NCBI GenBank assembly: GCA_025146925.1
Contig: CP102260.1
Location: 2,767,501 to 2,831,500 of the forward strand
Direction: 5' to 3'
Length of the DNA stretch: 64,000 nt
Origin: [Bacteroides] pectinophilus
Lineage (GTDB): Bacteria; Bacillota; Clostridia; Lachnospirales; Lachnospiraceae
Under the pieces are notes generated by a model. That model saw only the letters and a program-made list of their open reading frames with translations, was not told the DNA's origin and ran no database searches. Positions 53,102 through 62,309 of this stretch are shown piece by piece; the stretch's first letter is position 1, and the number at the start of each line of letters is the position of its first letter. Made by a program: the position numbers and the translations under genes.

Positions 53102-55225
53102 TTAGAATTCAAAAAGCATATCTGCATATGTAGGAATCGGCCAGATATCCTTATCGACGATTGTCTCAAGCTTGTCTACAGGTGCTCTGAGTGCTGTCAT
53201 TGCCGGCATTACATCATCATGGTAGCTGTGTGCCGAACACTTTGGACACTCCTGTGATGCTGCCTTCTGTCTTGCATCCTTAAGTGCTGCTACTGCCTTC
53301 TTTGCCTCAGCAAGAAGAGCCGATGTCTCCTTAAGTGTGTCTGTCTCATATGATACATCTGCATCCTCACATGCTGCCTGAATCTCATTAACAGAAGCGG
53401 CAAGGTTAGTTGCGTAAGCCATAACAGCAGGAAGAATCTCTGTCTGAGCCATATCAATCATTGTCTGAGCCTCAATGTTGATAACCTTTGCATATGTCTC
53501 ATAGAGTACTTCTTCTCTAAGCTTAAGCTCTGTCTCGTTCATGATACCAAACTTGCCAAACAGCTCGATTGCCTTGTCAGTTGTAAGAGTCTCCGTTGCA
53601 TCAACCATAGACTTGATGTTAGGAAGTCCTCTCTTCTCAGCTTCAGCTACCCACTCATCTGAGTATCCGTTGCCATTGAAGATTACTCTCTGGTGCTCTG
53701 TAAGATACTTTCTTGTAACCGCATCAATTGCAGCAGCCTTATCAGAAGCTGCCTCAATCTCATCTGCCGCATCACTGAAAGCTTCTGCAACGATTGCATT
53801 AAGAGTTGTATTAGGTGCTGATATAGAATCATTAGAACCAACCATACGGAACTCGAACTTATTACCTGTAAATGCAAACGGTGATGTTCTGTTACGGTCT
53901 GTAGCATCCTTCTTCATAGGAGTAACTGTGCTGATTCCGAGATCCAACCTGCTGCCCTCGATAACTGAATCAACCTTACCCTTCTCGATAATCTGCTTAA
54001 CAATATCCTCAAGCTGGTCACCAAGGAAGATAGAGATGATAGCCGGAGGTGCCTCCTGAGCACCAAGTCTGTGGTCATTACCTACATCTGATGCTGACTG
54101 ACGAAGCAGATCTGCGTGAGTATCAACACCCTTAACGATACATGCAAGAGTAAGAAGGAAAAGCTTGTTCTCTGCAGGATTATCGCCCGGATCAAGAAGG
54201 TTAACACCTGTATCTGTAGCAAGTGACCAGTTGTTATGCTTACCTGAACCGTTAACGCCTGCAAACGGCTTCTCATGAAGCAGACATGCAAGGCCATGAC
54301 GCTCAGCTACCTTCTTAACAATCTCCATAACTGCAAGGTTGTTATCAACTGCTATATTAGCCTCTGAATATATAGGTGCAAGTTCATGCTGTCCCGGAGC
54401 AACTTCGTTATGCTGTGTTGTTACAGTAATACCAAGCTTCCAGCACTCAGTATTAAGATCCTTCATGAACTCGCCAACCTTCTCAGGAATAACACCAAAG
54501 TACTGGTCATCAAGTTCCTGTCCCTTACAAGGAGCAGCACCGAAAAGTGTACGTCCTGTAAATACAAGATCCTTTCTTGCAAGATACTTATCTCTGTCAA
54601 TTACGAAATATTCCTGCTCAGGTCCTACAGATGCTCCAACCTTAGTTGCCTCTGTCTCAGGATCTACAAGCTTAACAATTCTCATTGCTTCCTTGCTGAC
54701 TGCTTCAATTGAACGGAGAAGCGGAGCCTTCTTGTCAAGTGTGATGCCTGTGTAAGAACAGAATACAGCAGGTATACAGAGAACTGCGCCAATCTTGCCT
54801 GTCTTGATATAAACAGGTGATGTCACATCCCAGAATGTATAACCTCTTGCAGCGCATGTATCTCTTGTTCCGCCTGAAGGGAATGATGATGCATCAGGTT
54901 CCTGCATAATGAGTGCCTTGCCTGAAAGCTGTGTAATCATGTTGCCTGATTCATCAGGGTTAGTAACAAATGCATCATGCTTCTCTGCCGCAAGACTTAC
55001 GATAAGTGGCTGGAATATATGGGTGTAATGTGTTGCACCCTTTTCTTCTGCCCAATCCTTCATTGCCTTTGCAATGACATCTGCATCACCCATGCTGAGT
55101 TCCTGAAGACCTGCCATTGTCTTCTTAAGATTCTTGTAAACCTTCTTTGGGAGACGTTCCTGCATAACCTTGTCGCTGAACACGTTCTCACCGAAAATGT
55201 CAGAAATTGTGTACTTCTCTTCCAT
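53102..55225 (-). CDS. glnN: Glutamine synthetase, type III
   Basis: 707 residues, the length of GSIII. It makes glutamine from glutamate, ammonia and ATP. Family motifs include GPEQEYFVID, the KPFAGVNGSGKHNNWS segment with the catalytic loop, and RTSPFAFTGNKFEFR. AAAGGAAG lies about nine bases before ATG 55225. A leader with an attenuator precedes it. Confidence 0.96.
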   Translation of the reverse strand: MEEKYTISDIFGENVFSDKVMQERLPKKVYKNLKKTMAGLQELSMGDADVIAKAMKDWAEEKGATHYTHIFQPLIVSLAAEKHDAFVTNPDESGNMITQLSGKALIMQEPDASSFPSGGTRDTCAARGYTFWDVTSPVYIKTGKIGAVLCIPAVFCSYTGITLDKKAPLLRSIEAVSKEAMRIVKLVDPETEATKVGASVGPEQEYFVIDRDKYLARKDLVFTGRTLFGAAPCKGQELDDQYFGVIPEKVGEFMKDLNTECWKLGITVTTQHNEVAPGQHELAPIYSEANIAVDNNLAVMEIVKKVAERHGLACLLHEKPFAGVNGSGKHNNWSLATDTGVNLLDPGDNPAENKLFLLTLACIVKGVDTHADLLRQSASDVGNDHRLGAQEAPPAIISIFLGDQLEDIVKQIIEKGKVDSVIEGSRLDLGISTVTPMKKDATDRNRTSPFAFTGNKFEFRMVGSNDSISAPNTTLNAIVAEAFSDAADEIEAASDKAAAIDAVTRKYLTEHQRVIFNGNGYSDEWVAEAEKRGLPNIKSMVDATETLTTDKAIELFGKFGIMNETELKLREEVLYETYAKVINIEAQTMIDMAQTEILPAVMAYATNLAASVNEIQAACEDADVSYETDTLKETSALLAEAKKAVAALKDARQKAASQECPKCSAHSYHDDVMPAMTALRAPVDKLETIVDKDIWPIPTYADMLFEF

Positions 55226-55270
55226 GTGTCATATCTTCCTTTCACGATTTGATTTTAAGAAGCCGGTCAT

Positions 55271-55302
55271 AAAAAAAGGCGCCCCTTAAAAAAAGGAACG
55301 CC
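55271..55302 (-). terminator. Attenuator in the glnN leader
   Basis: On the minus strand GGCGTTCC, a nine-base loop and GGGGCGCC are followed by seven T. It stands 46 bases before the glnN start, so most transcripts would stop before the gene unless it is prevented from folding. Confidence 0.85.
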
Positions 55303-55353
55303 GTTGTCCTGCTCAGTCAAACTACATTAAATTACCGGCCGCTTAGCCTGTAA
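55295..55353 (-). promoter_or_regulatory. ANTAR-type antitermination hairpins of the glnN leader (candidate)
   Basis: A small hairpin at 55295-55309 (GGAC, hexaloop AACGGC, GTTCC with one bulged T) uses the GGCGTTCC arm of the attenuator, so the two are mutually exclusive. Its loop has A at position 1 and G at 4, as in RNA bound by ANTAR regulators such as EutV. A first hairpin at 55332-55353 has hexaloop TAAGCG, which has G4 but not A1. Confidence 0.5.
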
Positions 55354-55355
55354 TT

Positions 55356-55384
55356 AAAATAACTCATATCTTTGCAAATTGCAA
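55356..55384 (-). promoter_or_regulatory. Possible glnN promoter
   Basis: TTGCAA (55384-55379) and TATTTT (55361-55356) are 17 bases apart. The start would fall near 55349, inside the first leader hairpin, so either the true start is further upstream or that hairpin is shorter than drawn. Confidence 0.35.
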
Positions 55385-55486
55385 GTGTTTTTTAAAATTT
55401 TCTTAAAAAACTTAACTTAAAAACGCTTATCATACAAAGAATCAGCTATTCCGGCGTCATGTTGCTGATGTTGTGTCATTGCAAGC

Positions 55487-56296
55487 CTAATTATCAGAAG
55501 TCTGTTTATCAGTCCTGCTTCCGACATATATACCCTGAACTATGATTCTTCTCGCGCCGTCACCGGTACATGTTGAGAATGTTACAACCTGCGTTGCTGA
55601 CGACACATCAACTCCCGTGTCATATAAAGAATACGACTTCACTGTGGAAGCATATTCCTGAAGCTGTGATGCCGTACCGAAATTACACGTATACACATAT
55701 CCTTCCGGATCATTCTCAAAAGCATCAAATATCCTGTACTCGCGAATCTCATCACCGGTATATATGTAGAATACATCATTGCCCTGCTGCCTGTAGAATG
55801 ATTCATTCTTATAGTAAGCAAGCTTGGCAAACATGCTGCCATTCTTCATATTATGACCGTATATTATAACGTTAGAGCCACCCAGTCCTTTGTCTACCCT
55901 GGAATCAATGAACAGTGCTCCTGCCGCGTTATAAACTTTGTTAAATGTATGATTGAGATAATATTCATTATCTGTTCCCTGCACTACCGGTAATCTCAGG
56001 TCAATTGACGGTATATAAAGATATCCCTGACCTTCGGAATTAATATTCAGAAGTGCCTGATGATCATACACAAACGGAAGATTCTCCTCCTCATCCGAAG
56101 AAGTATCCGTTCCGTCACCTGTCGGCTTATCGACAGGTGTAAGCACCGAACTGCTTATATTCTCATATATGTCCGTGCCTTTTTTATATTCCATGAAAAT
56201 GTGGATAAGCATTCCTGCCGCCACAAGGAATACCACTACCGCAGCACCAAGCACTATGTACCTGATGATGTCATAGGTCTTTGAATTCTGTTTCAT
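55487..56296 (-). CDS. srtB: Class B sortase
   Basis: 269 residues. One N-terminal membrane helix (~12-35) is followed by the sortase fold (~75-269). The catalytic His is in IIYGHNMKNGSMFAKL and the Cys in FSTCTGDGARRIIVQG, with the Arg close behind. It anchors surface proteins to the wall. The start at ATG 56296 is preferred although AGGA is 11 bases away; GTG 56332 has no good site. No sorting-signal substrate is in the window. Confidence 0.88.
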   Translation of the reverse strand: MKQNSKTYDIIRYIVLGAAVVVFLVAAGMLIHIFMEYKKGTDIYENISSSVLTPVDKPTGDGTDTSSDEEENLPFVYDHQALLNINSEGQGYLYIPSIDLRLPVVQGTDNEYYLNHTFNKVYNAAGALFIDSRVDKGLGGSNVIIYGHNMKNGSMFAKLAYYKNESFYRQQGNDVFYIYTGDEIREYRIFDAFENDPEGYVYTCNFGTASQLQEYASTVKSYSLYDTGVDVSSATQVVTFSTCTGDGARRIIVQGIYVGSRTDKQTSDN

Positions 56297-56341
56297 AAAT
56301 ATAATATCCTGCCCGTTATCTGTATGCTTCACGCCTTATAA

Positions 56342-57205
56342 TCAGGCCTTATTAACAGAGCCAAAGAGTTCCATCTTCTCCTTAACAGTTGCTCTGATTG
56401 CCTCACAGCCCGGAGCAAGAAGCTTACGTGGGTCAAATCCCTTGCCCTCAAGGTCTTTGCCTTCCTCAATATACTTACGTGTAGCTGCTGCAAATGCAAG
56501 CTGGCACTCTGTATTAACATTAATCTTTGCAACTCCAAGTGAGATTGCCTTCTTAATCATATCTTCAGGAATTCCCGTACCACCGTGAAGTACAAGTGGC
56601 ATATCTCCCGTCTTCTCCTTGATTGCTGCAAGTGTGTCAAAGCTTAAGCCTGCCCAGTTAGCCGGATACTTACCGTGGATATTACCGATACCCGCTGCAA
56701 GCATTGTAACTCCGAGGTCTGCAATTCTCTTACACTCATCAGGATCTGCGCACTCGCCCATACCGATAACGCCATCCTCTTCACCACCGATAGCACCTAC
56801 CTCAGCCTCAAGCGAAAGACCCTTCCCGGCACATACTTCAACAAGCTCCCTTGTCTTGTCTACATTCTCATCTATAGGATAGTGTGAGCCATCGAACATG
56901 ATTGATGAAAATCCTGCTTCAATACACTTATAGCATCCGTCATATGTTCCATGATCAAGATGAAGTGCTACAGGAACCGTAATATTAAGACATTCAATCA
57001 TTCCGTTAACCATATTGGCTACAGTCTTGAATCCTGTCATATACTTGCCTGCGCCCTCAGACACACCAAGAATTACAGGTGAATTCATCTCCTGCGCAGT
57101 AAGAAGGATTGTCTTAGTCCATTCAAGATTATTAATATTGAACTGACCTACTGCATACTTTCCATCTCTTGCTTTCTCCAACATCTCTTTAGCTGAAACT
57201 AACAT
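56342..57205 (-). CDS. fba: Fructose-bisphosphate aldolase, class II
   Basis: 287 residues. Zinc ligands and substrate residues lie in HLDHGTYD, the E of LEAEVG, GNIHGKYP, and VLHGGTG, with NVNTECQLAF near the C-terminus. It splits fructose 1,6-bisphosphate in glycolysis. GGAGGAG precedes ATG 57205. It is followed by the sortase after 45 bases. Confidence 0.95.
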   Translation of the reverse strand: MLVSAKEMLEKARDGKYAVGQFNINNLEWTKTILLTAQEMNSPVILGVSEGAGKYMTGFKTVANMVNGMIECLNITVPVALHLDHGTYDGCYKCIEAGFSSIMFDGSHYPIDENVDKTRELVEVCAGKGLSLEAEVGAIGGEEDGVIGMGECADPDECKRIADLGVTMLAAGIGNIHGKYPANWAGLSFDTLAAIKEKTGDMPLVLHGGTGIPEDMIKKAISLGVAKINVNTECQLAFAAATRKYIEEGKDLEGKGFDPRKLLAPGCEAIRATVKEKMELFGSVNKA

Positions 57206-57255
57206 AAACTCCTCCATTCTCCGCCTCAGGGCGGTCAGCGCTCTAAAGTATCTTA

Positions 57256-57284
57256 ATTATACCCCAAACGGCATAAAATTGAAA
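57256..57284 (-). promoter_or_regulatory. Promoter of fba
   Basis: TTTCAA (57284-57279) and TATAAT (57261-57256) are 17 bases apart on the minus strand, giving a leader of about 45 bases. Confidence 0.6.
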
Positions 57285-57377
57285 GTAATAAGTTCAAAAA
57301 CGAGAAAATTTATGATACAATATTCTCAGTTGTTTGCTAATATATTTTTAAATAGAAAGAAAGGTTTGGAATATTCA

Positions 57378-57608
57378 ATGCAATATATGCCATTTTTGAA
57401 TTTTCTTCTGTCATTTGCGGGACTTATACTGGCTTTTGCCGGCATTGTAAGGCTTATTTCAATAAAGAAAGAATTTGCGATGTATTTTGACATGCGCGAC
57501 CGGATTCCCGAAGATACGCTTGCACAGAAGAAACGTAAGACCGTTATCAGCTGGATTCTTGTTGCTGCCGGTATTATCTGCTTTGTCGTATCATATATTA
57601 CAGGATAA
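57378..57608 (+). CDS. Small two-helix membrane protein
   Basis: 76 residues: two hydrophobic helices (~3-25 and ~52-75) joined by a charged loop with YFDMRDRIPEDTLAQKKR. ATG 57378 is the most natural start, but AAAGG is 13 bases upstream; other in-frame starts reach 57279. No family is recognised. Confidence 0.6.
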   Translation: MQYMPFLNFLLSFAGLILAFAGIVRLISIKKEFAMYFDMRDRIPEDTLAQKKRKTVISWILVAAGIICFVVSYITG

Positions 57609-57619
57609 AAGGCAAAAAA

Positions 57620-57641
57620 ATCGCCCATTCACATGGGCGAT
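57620..57641. terminator. Bidirectional terminator
   Basis: TCGCCCAT and ATGGGCGA pair around loop TCAC. AAAAAAA lies on the left and CAAAAAG on the right, so the better T-run is on the minus strand. It follows the small membrane protein gene. Confidence 0.7.
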
Positions 57642-57824
57642 CAAAAAGGGAGGAGAGCTATTTATAGCTCAATTATGAAAAATGATATTATCTTGTAAGC
57701 AATTTTTATTATGATGCTATTATATTTTTCAAAAGTGAAGAAACAATGTTTTTAATGTTAATTGTTGTTGAATTAAATATGAACAAACTATGAACATTGG
57801 TAATTAATTACAGGGGGTACTATT

Positions 57825-58901
57825 TTGAGCGAAACAATCACTTACAAATGTCCCGGATGCGGTACCGTCATGGTATTTGATCCGGACACACAGATGCTGG
57901 CATGCCCGTCATGTCAGGAATCATGTACGGTAAATGAGTATCTGGCAAAGTACGGTAATCCGCAGGCAGGCAATCCGCAGGCAGGCAGTTATGATAATTC
58001 CGGCAGTTCTGATGATTCCGGTGACCAGCCTGAGATGAAGGTCTATCATTGCACAAGCTGTGGTGCCGAGCTTGTATCAGACGAGTACACTTCCGCGACA
58101 ATATGCGGTTTCTGCGGCAATCCGACTCTGGTTGCCGACAGACTTGAGGGGGAATTCAAGCCAAAGCTTATTATTCCGTTTAAACTTGACAAAGATACTG
58201 CTGTCGAAAAGTTCAGGGCATGGACACGCAAAGGACCTCTCACACCCGGAACGCTCCGCTCCGACAGCATGATTGATAAACTGACGGGCATATATGTTCC
58301 TTTCTGGTGCTATGATGTCCATTCTACCGACTCTATGCACGGAACAGGTCTCATAGTATCACGCGAAGACCACGCAGATTATTATTACACCGTAACACAG
58401 TACTATGATGTGGCACGTGAGGTATCCGCACGTTTTGAGAAGATTCCTGCCGATGCCTCTGAGAAGATGAATGATGACGATATGGATAAGCTGGAACCAT
58501 TTAATTACAGCGAGCTCCGTAAGTTCGAGATGCCGTATCTGTCAGGATATCTTTCAGAAAGATATAACTATACTGCTGAAGAGATGTTTGACCGCATATA
58601 TAAGCGTACCAACAGATACATCAAGGAAGCTGCCGATAAGACACTTACCGGATACTCCTCAGTAACAAGCCGTACCGACACGCCTAATTCACGCATAACT
58701 GCCAGATATTATGCGCTTCTTCCTGTATGGATGCTTAACTACCGCTATAATGGCAAGGATTACACATTTCTCATGAACGGTCAGACCGGTAAGATTGTTG
58801 CAGACCGTCCCGTAAGTACAGGACGCAGCGTTGCTGCATTTATGATTACCTTTGTCGTAACACTTATCATTGCGATGATTGGAGGTGTTGTATTATGGTA
58901 A
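57825..58901 (+). CDS. TFIIB-type zinc-ribbon membrane protein
   Basis: 358 residues. Two zinc ribbons lie in the N-terminal 105 residues (CPGCG...CPSCQ and CTSCG...CGFCG), linked by a Gly/Ser-rich spacer with a GNPQA repeat. A long soluble domain and one C-terminal membrane helix (~335-357) follow. The start is TTG 57825 with AGGGGG at normal spacing. It overlaps the TPM gene by seven bases, so the two products probably act together. The function is not known. Confidence 0.85.
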   Translation: MSETITYKCPGCGTVMVFDPDTQMLACPSCQESCTVNEYLAKYGNPQAGNPQAGSYDNSGSSDDSGDQPEMKVYHCTSCGAELVSDEYTSATICGFCGNPTLVADRLEGEFKPKLIIPFKLDKDTAVEKFRAWTRKGPLTPGTLRSDSMIDKLTGIYVPFWCYDVHSTDSMHGTGLIVSREDHADYYYTVTQYYDVAREVSARFEKIPADASEKMNDDDMDKLEPFNYSELRKFEMPYLSGYLSERYNYTAEEMFDRIYKRTNRYIKEAADKTLTGYSSVTSRTDTPNSRITARYYALLPVWMLNYRYNGKDYTFLMNGQTGKIVADRPVSTGRSVAAFMITFVVTLIIAMIGGVVLW

Positions 58902-59740
58902 AGACTATCAGACATATAACAGCCCGTATTACCGCATTGCTTGTGATGGCACTTTTTTTCTGCATGATGTGCGGATTCGACAGTACGGGACAGAAAGTCT
59001 ACGATGATGCCGGTCTTCTGACATCAGACCAGATAAACAGGCTTGAAGCTCTGTGTGTCAGCAAAGCTGAAACATCACAGATTGACCTCATAATAGTAAC
59101 AACCGATTCAACCAAAGGCAGATCTTCAATGCGTTATGCAGAGGATTTTTACATGGCGCATGATTTCGGATACGATAAGCTTCACGGTGACGGCGCACTG
59201 ATGCTTATCAATATGGAAGAACGTGAGGTATGGATATCTACATCAGGCAAGGCAATCCGCTATCTGTCTGACACACGTATTGACAACATCGTCACTGCCG
59301 TGACTTCTAAGCTTTCTTCCGGCAATTATTATGACGGATGCGTCGCATTTATTAATAAGACATCTGACTACATGACTTATCTTCCTACATCGTCCGATGC
59401 CGGGGGCAGCGGTATGACTACAACCGTAGGCGAAGCTGCATCACTCAGTGAAAAGCTTCTTTATGCAATGCCTGTCAAATTGGGAATTGCAGCCGCTGCC
59501 GCAGTGCTTGTTGTATGTATTCTGCGCATGAAGAATAAATCACGAATGACTGTTGACAGCACAAGCTACATGCATGATAATCAGTATGATGTTAACCGTC
59601 GTGTTGATACATATCTGCGTACATCAAGAGTACGTCACGAGAAGCCGAAGCCTTCCGAAAGCAGCGGAGGTTCGTCAGGAGGCTCTTCCCACAGCGGAAG
59701 CGGCGGACATACCTTCGGTGGCGGCGGTGGCAGGTTCTAG
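58895..59740 (+). CDS. TPM-domain membrane protein
   Basis: 281 residues. A signal sequence (~10-28) precedes an extracytoplasmic TPM domain (~33-165: VYDDAGLLTSDQINRLEAL, DGALMLINMEEREVWIST). One membrane helix (~185-208) and a Gly/Ser-rich C-terminal tail ending GGGGGRF follow. TPM domains occur in envelope quality-control proteins of bacteria and in thylakoid repair. GGAGG stands before ATG 58895 within the zinc-ribbon gene. Confidence 0.88.
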   Translation: MVKTIRHITARITALLVMALFFCMMCGFDSTGQKVYDDAGLLTSDQINRLEALCVSKAETSQIDLIIVTTDSTKGRSSMRYAEDFYMAHDFGYDKLHGDGALMLINMEEREVWISTSGKAIRYLSDTRIDNIVTAVTSKLSSGNYYDGCVAFINKTSDYMTYLPTSSDAGGSGMTTTVGEAASLSEKLLYAMPVKLGIAAAAAVLVVCILRMKNKSRMTVDSTSYMHDNQYDVNRRVDTYLRTSRVRHEKPKPSESSGGSSGGSSHSGSGGHTFGGGGGRF

Positions 59741-59814
59741 TATCCTGTATTCTGACATCATATTATTGGATTAAATATTAAGCGGCGCTCAGCGTCCGCA
59801 GAATGGAGATTATA

Positions 59815-61167
59815 ATGGGCAAATATTTCGGTACAGACGGTTTCCGTGGTGAAGCCAATGTAACACTTACAGTTGAGCATGCATTCAGGATTGGACGCTT
59901 CTTAGGCTGGTATTACGGTCAGAATCATGAGGATGGCAAAGCTAAGATAATCATAGGCAAGGACACAAGACGCAGCAGCTACATGTTTGAGTACTCTCTC
60001 GTATCAGGTCTTACTGCATCGGGTGCCGACGCTTACCTCCTTCATGTAACTACAACACCAAGCGTTTCGTATGTGACAAGAACTGAGGATTTTGACTGCG
60101 GTATTATGATTTCTGCAAGCCACAATCCATTTTACGATAACGGCATCAAGCTTATCAACGATAAGGGTGAGAAGATGGGTGAAGATGTAATCTCTGAGAT
60201 TGAGAAGTATCTTGACGGAGACCATGCTGAAGTACCTCTTGCAACCCACGAACGCATTGGCTGCACTATCGACTATGCAGCAGGACGTAACCGCTACATG
60301 GGATACCTTATGTCACTTGCAACATATTCTTTCAAAGGTATGCGCGTAGGTCTTGACCTTGCCAACGGAAGTGCATGGTCTATAGCAAAGGGTGTATTTG
60401 ATGCACTCGGTGCCAAGACTTATGTCATCCATGCAGAGCCTGACGGAACCAACATTAATACAGACTGCGGTTCCACACATATTGAGAGCCTTCAGGAGCT
60501 TGTGAAGAGAGAGCATCTCGATGTAGGTTTTGCATATGATGGCGATGCAGACCGCTGTCTGTGTGTCGATGAGACAGGTGAAGTAATAAATGGTGACCTC
60601 ATCCTCTACATTTACGGATGCTACATGAAAGAGCGCGGCAAGCTCATTTCCAATAAGATTGTCACAACAGTAATGTCTAATTTCGGTCTGTATAAGGCTC
60701 TTGATGCAGTAGGCATCGAATATGAGAAGACCAAGGTAGGCGATAAGTATGTATATGAGAATATGTCCAAGAATGGTTACCGCATCGGCGGCGAACAGTC
60801 AGGACATATTATATTCAGCAAATACGCAACAACCGGTGACGGCATTCTGACATCCCTCAAGATGATGGAAGTCATGCTCGCCAAAAAGAAGACCCTTCAT
60901 CAGCTTGCAAGCCCTGTTACAATCTATCCGCAGGTTCTTAAGAACATTAAGGTGATTGACAAGGCTGCTGCACAGAATGATCCTGATGTCCAGGCAGCTG
61001 TTGCAAAGGTTGCGGCAAAGCTTGGCGACGACGGACGTATTCTTGTACGCGAGAGCGGTACTGAGCCTCTTGTACGTGTAATGGTTGAAGCAGGAACACA
61101 TGATATATGTCAGGAATGCGTAGACAGTGTAATCGAAGTTATTAAAGCAAAAGGATATGCCATCTGA
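59815..61167 (+). CDS. glmM: Phosphoglucosamine mutase
   Basis: 450 residues. KYFGTDGFRG at the start, the phosphoserine loop MISASHNPFYDNG, the metal loop DGDADRCL and the sugar loop GGEQSGH, then RESGTEPLVRVM at the end, are all GlmM features. It makes glucosamine 1-phosphate for cell-wall precursors. The start is ATG 59815 with GGAG seven bases before. It shares TGATG with aguA. Confidence 0.93.
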   Translation: MGKYFGTDGFRGEANVTLTVEHAFRIGRFLGWYYGQNHEDGKAKIIIGKDTRRSSYMFEYSLVSGLTASGADAYLLHVTTTPSVSYVTRTEDFDCGIMISASHNPFYDNGIKLINDKGEKMGEDVISEIEKYLDGDHAEVPLATHERIGCTIDYAAGRNRYMGYLMSLATYSFKGMRVGLDLANGSAWSIAKGVFDALGAKTYVIHAEPDGTNINTDCGSTHIESLQELVKREHLDVGFAYDGDADRCLCVDETGEVINGDLILYIYGCYMKERGKLISNKIVTTVMSNFGLYKALDAVGIEYEKTKVGDKYVYENMSKNGYRIGGEQSGHIIFSKYATTGDGILTSLKMMEVMLAKKKTLHQLASPVTIYPQVLKNIKVIDKAAAQNDPDVQAAVAKVAAKLGDDGRILVRESGTEPLVRVMVEAGTHDICQECVDSVIEVIKAKGYAI

Positions 61168-62309
61168 TGAAAATACTCGAATCAAGACCTGTTAATGACG
61201 GTTTCTATATGCCTGCCGAATATGACAGGCACTACGGCTGCATTATGATATGGCCCGAGCGTACCGATTCATGGAGCTTCGGCGGCTACGAAGCAAGGAA
61301 AGTGTTTGTTAAGATTGCATCTGCGATAGCTGAATCAGAAAAGGTAATCGTATGCGCCGGCTATTCACAATATGAGAATGCAAGGCTTGCACTCCCTGAC
61401 AATATAAGAGTTATTGAGATGTCGAATAATGATGCATGGGCGCGTGACTGTGCCCCTACCTTTGTTGTTGACGATGCCCGCACACTGAGAGGCATAAGCT
61501 GGTGCTTCAATGCATGGGGCGGGCTTGTTGACGGACTGTATTTCCCGTGGGATAAGGACAATGCCATGGCATACAAGCTCTGCGATATGCTTGATGCTGA
61601 TGCATATAATGCAGGCGATTTTGTTCTTGAGGGAGGATCCATTCATGTTGACGGTGAAGGAACCGCAATGGTAACCGCATCATGCCTGCTAAGCAAGGGA
61701 CGCAATCCTTCCCTTACCAGATCTGAGATTGAACAGAGGCTCAAAGATTATCTCAATGTAAGCAAGGTACTGTGGCTGCCATGTGGTGTATTTAACGATG
61801 AGACTAACGAACATGTAGACAATATATGTGCATTTACACAGCCGGGACACGTTGTACTCGGAATGACCTCCGACAGGGATGATGTCCAGTATGACATGTC
61901 AATGCAATGTCTCGATTACCTCGAGAATGAGACTGATGCCAAAGGACGTGCGATAACCGTTCACAAGCTGCCGATGCCGTCTCCGGTGTATATAACGCCG
62001 GAGGAATGCGAAGGACTTGACAGCTGCGGCTTTGAACCTGTAAGGACTGCCGGTGAACGTCTTGCCGCATCATATGTTAATTTTTACATATCCAATAATG
62101 CGATTATAATGCCCGGATTCGGTAAGCCTGATAATCCTGATGATGTTAATCACATTTATGATGCCAAAGCCAAAGAGATTCTCGAATCGCTTTTTCCTTC
62201 GCGCAGGGTAATCCAGATATATACACGTGAGATTCTTACAGGTGGAGGCAACATCCACTGTCTCACGCAGCAGATACCGTTTTTTTGCCATACAGGAGGT
62301 ACACAATGA
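61167..62309 (+). CDS. aguA: Agmatine deiminase
   Basis: 380 residues. It converts agmatine to N-carbamoylputrescine and ammonia. The guanidine-modifying enzyme core is seen: NDAWARDCAPTF, GGLVDGLYFPWDKDN, LEGGSIHVDGEG, NEHVDN with the His, and the catalytic Cys in GGGNIHCLTQQIP at the end. Its start overlaps the glmM stop, and its stop overlaps aguB in ATGA, so the three genes are coupled. Confidence 0.95.
   Translation: MKILESRPVNDGFYMPAEYDRHYGCIMIWPERTDSWSFGGYEARKVFVKIASAIAESEKVIVCAGYSQYENARLALPDNIRVIEMSNNDAWARDCAPTFVVDDARTLRGISWCFNAWGGLVDGLYFPWDKDNAMAYKLCDMLDADAYNAGDFVLEGGSIHVDGEGTAMVTASCLLSKGRNPSLTRSEIEQRLKDYLNVSKVLWLPCGVFNDETNEHVDNICAFTQPGHVVLGMTSDRDDVQYDMSMQCLDYLENETDAKGRAITVHKLPMPSPVYITPEECEGLDSCGFEPVRTAGERLAASYVNFYISNNAIIMPGFGKPDNPDDVNHIYDAKAKEILESLFPSRRVIQIYTREILTGGGNIHCLTQQIPFFCHTGGTQ

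Noticed and set aside
53541-54059. 172-codon plus-strand open frame.
   Set aside because: It is antisense to glnN. The long frame follows from the codon bias of the real gene.
57645-57800. AT-rich gap with a GAGCTA/TAGCTC palindrome, considered as a small RNA.
   Set aside because: The stem is only six pairs, and no promoter or terminator of matching direction is clear.
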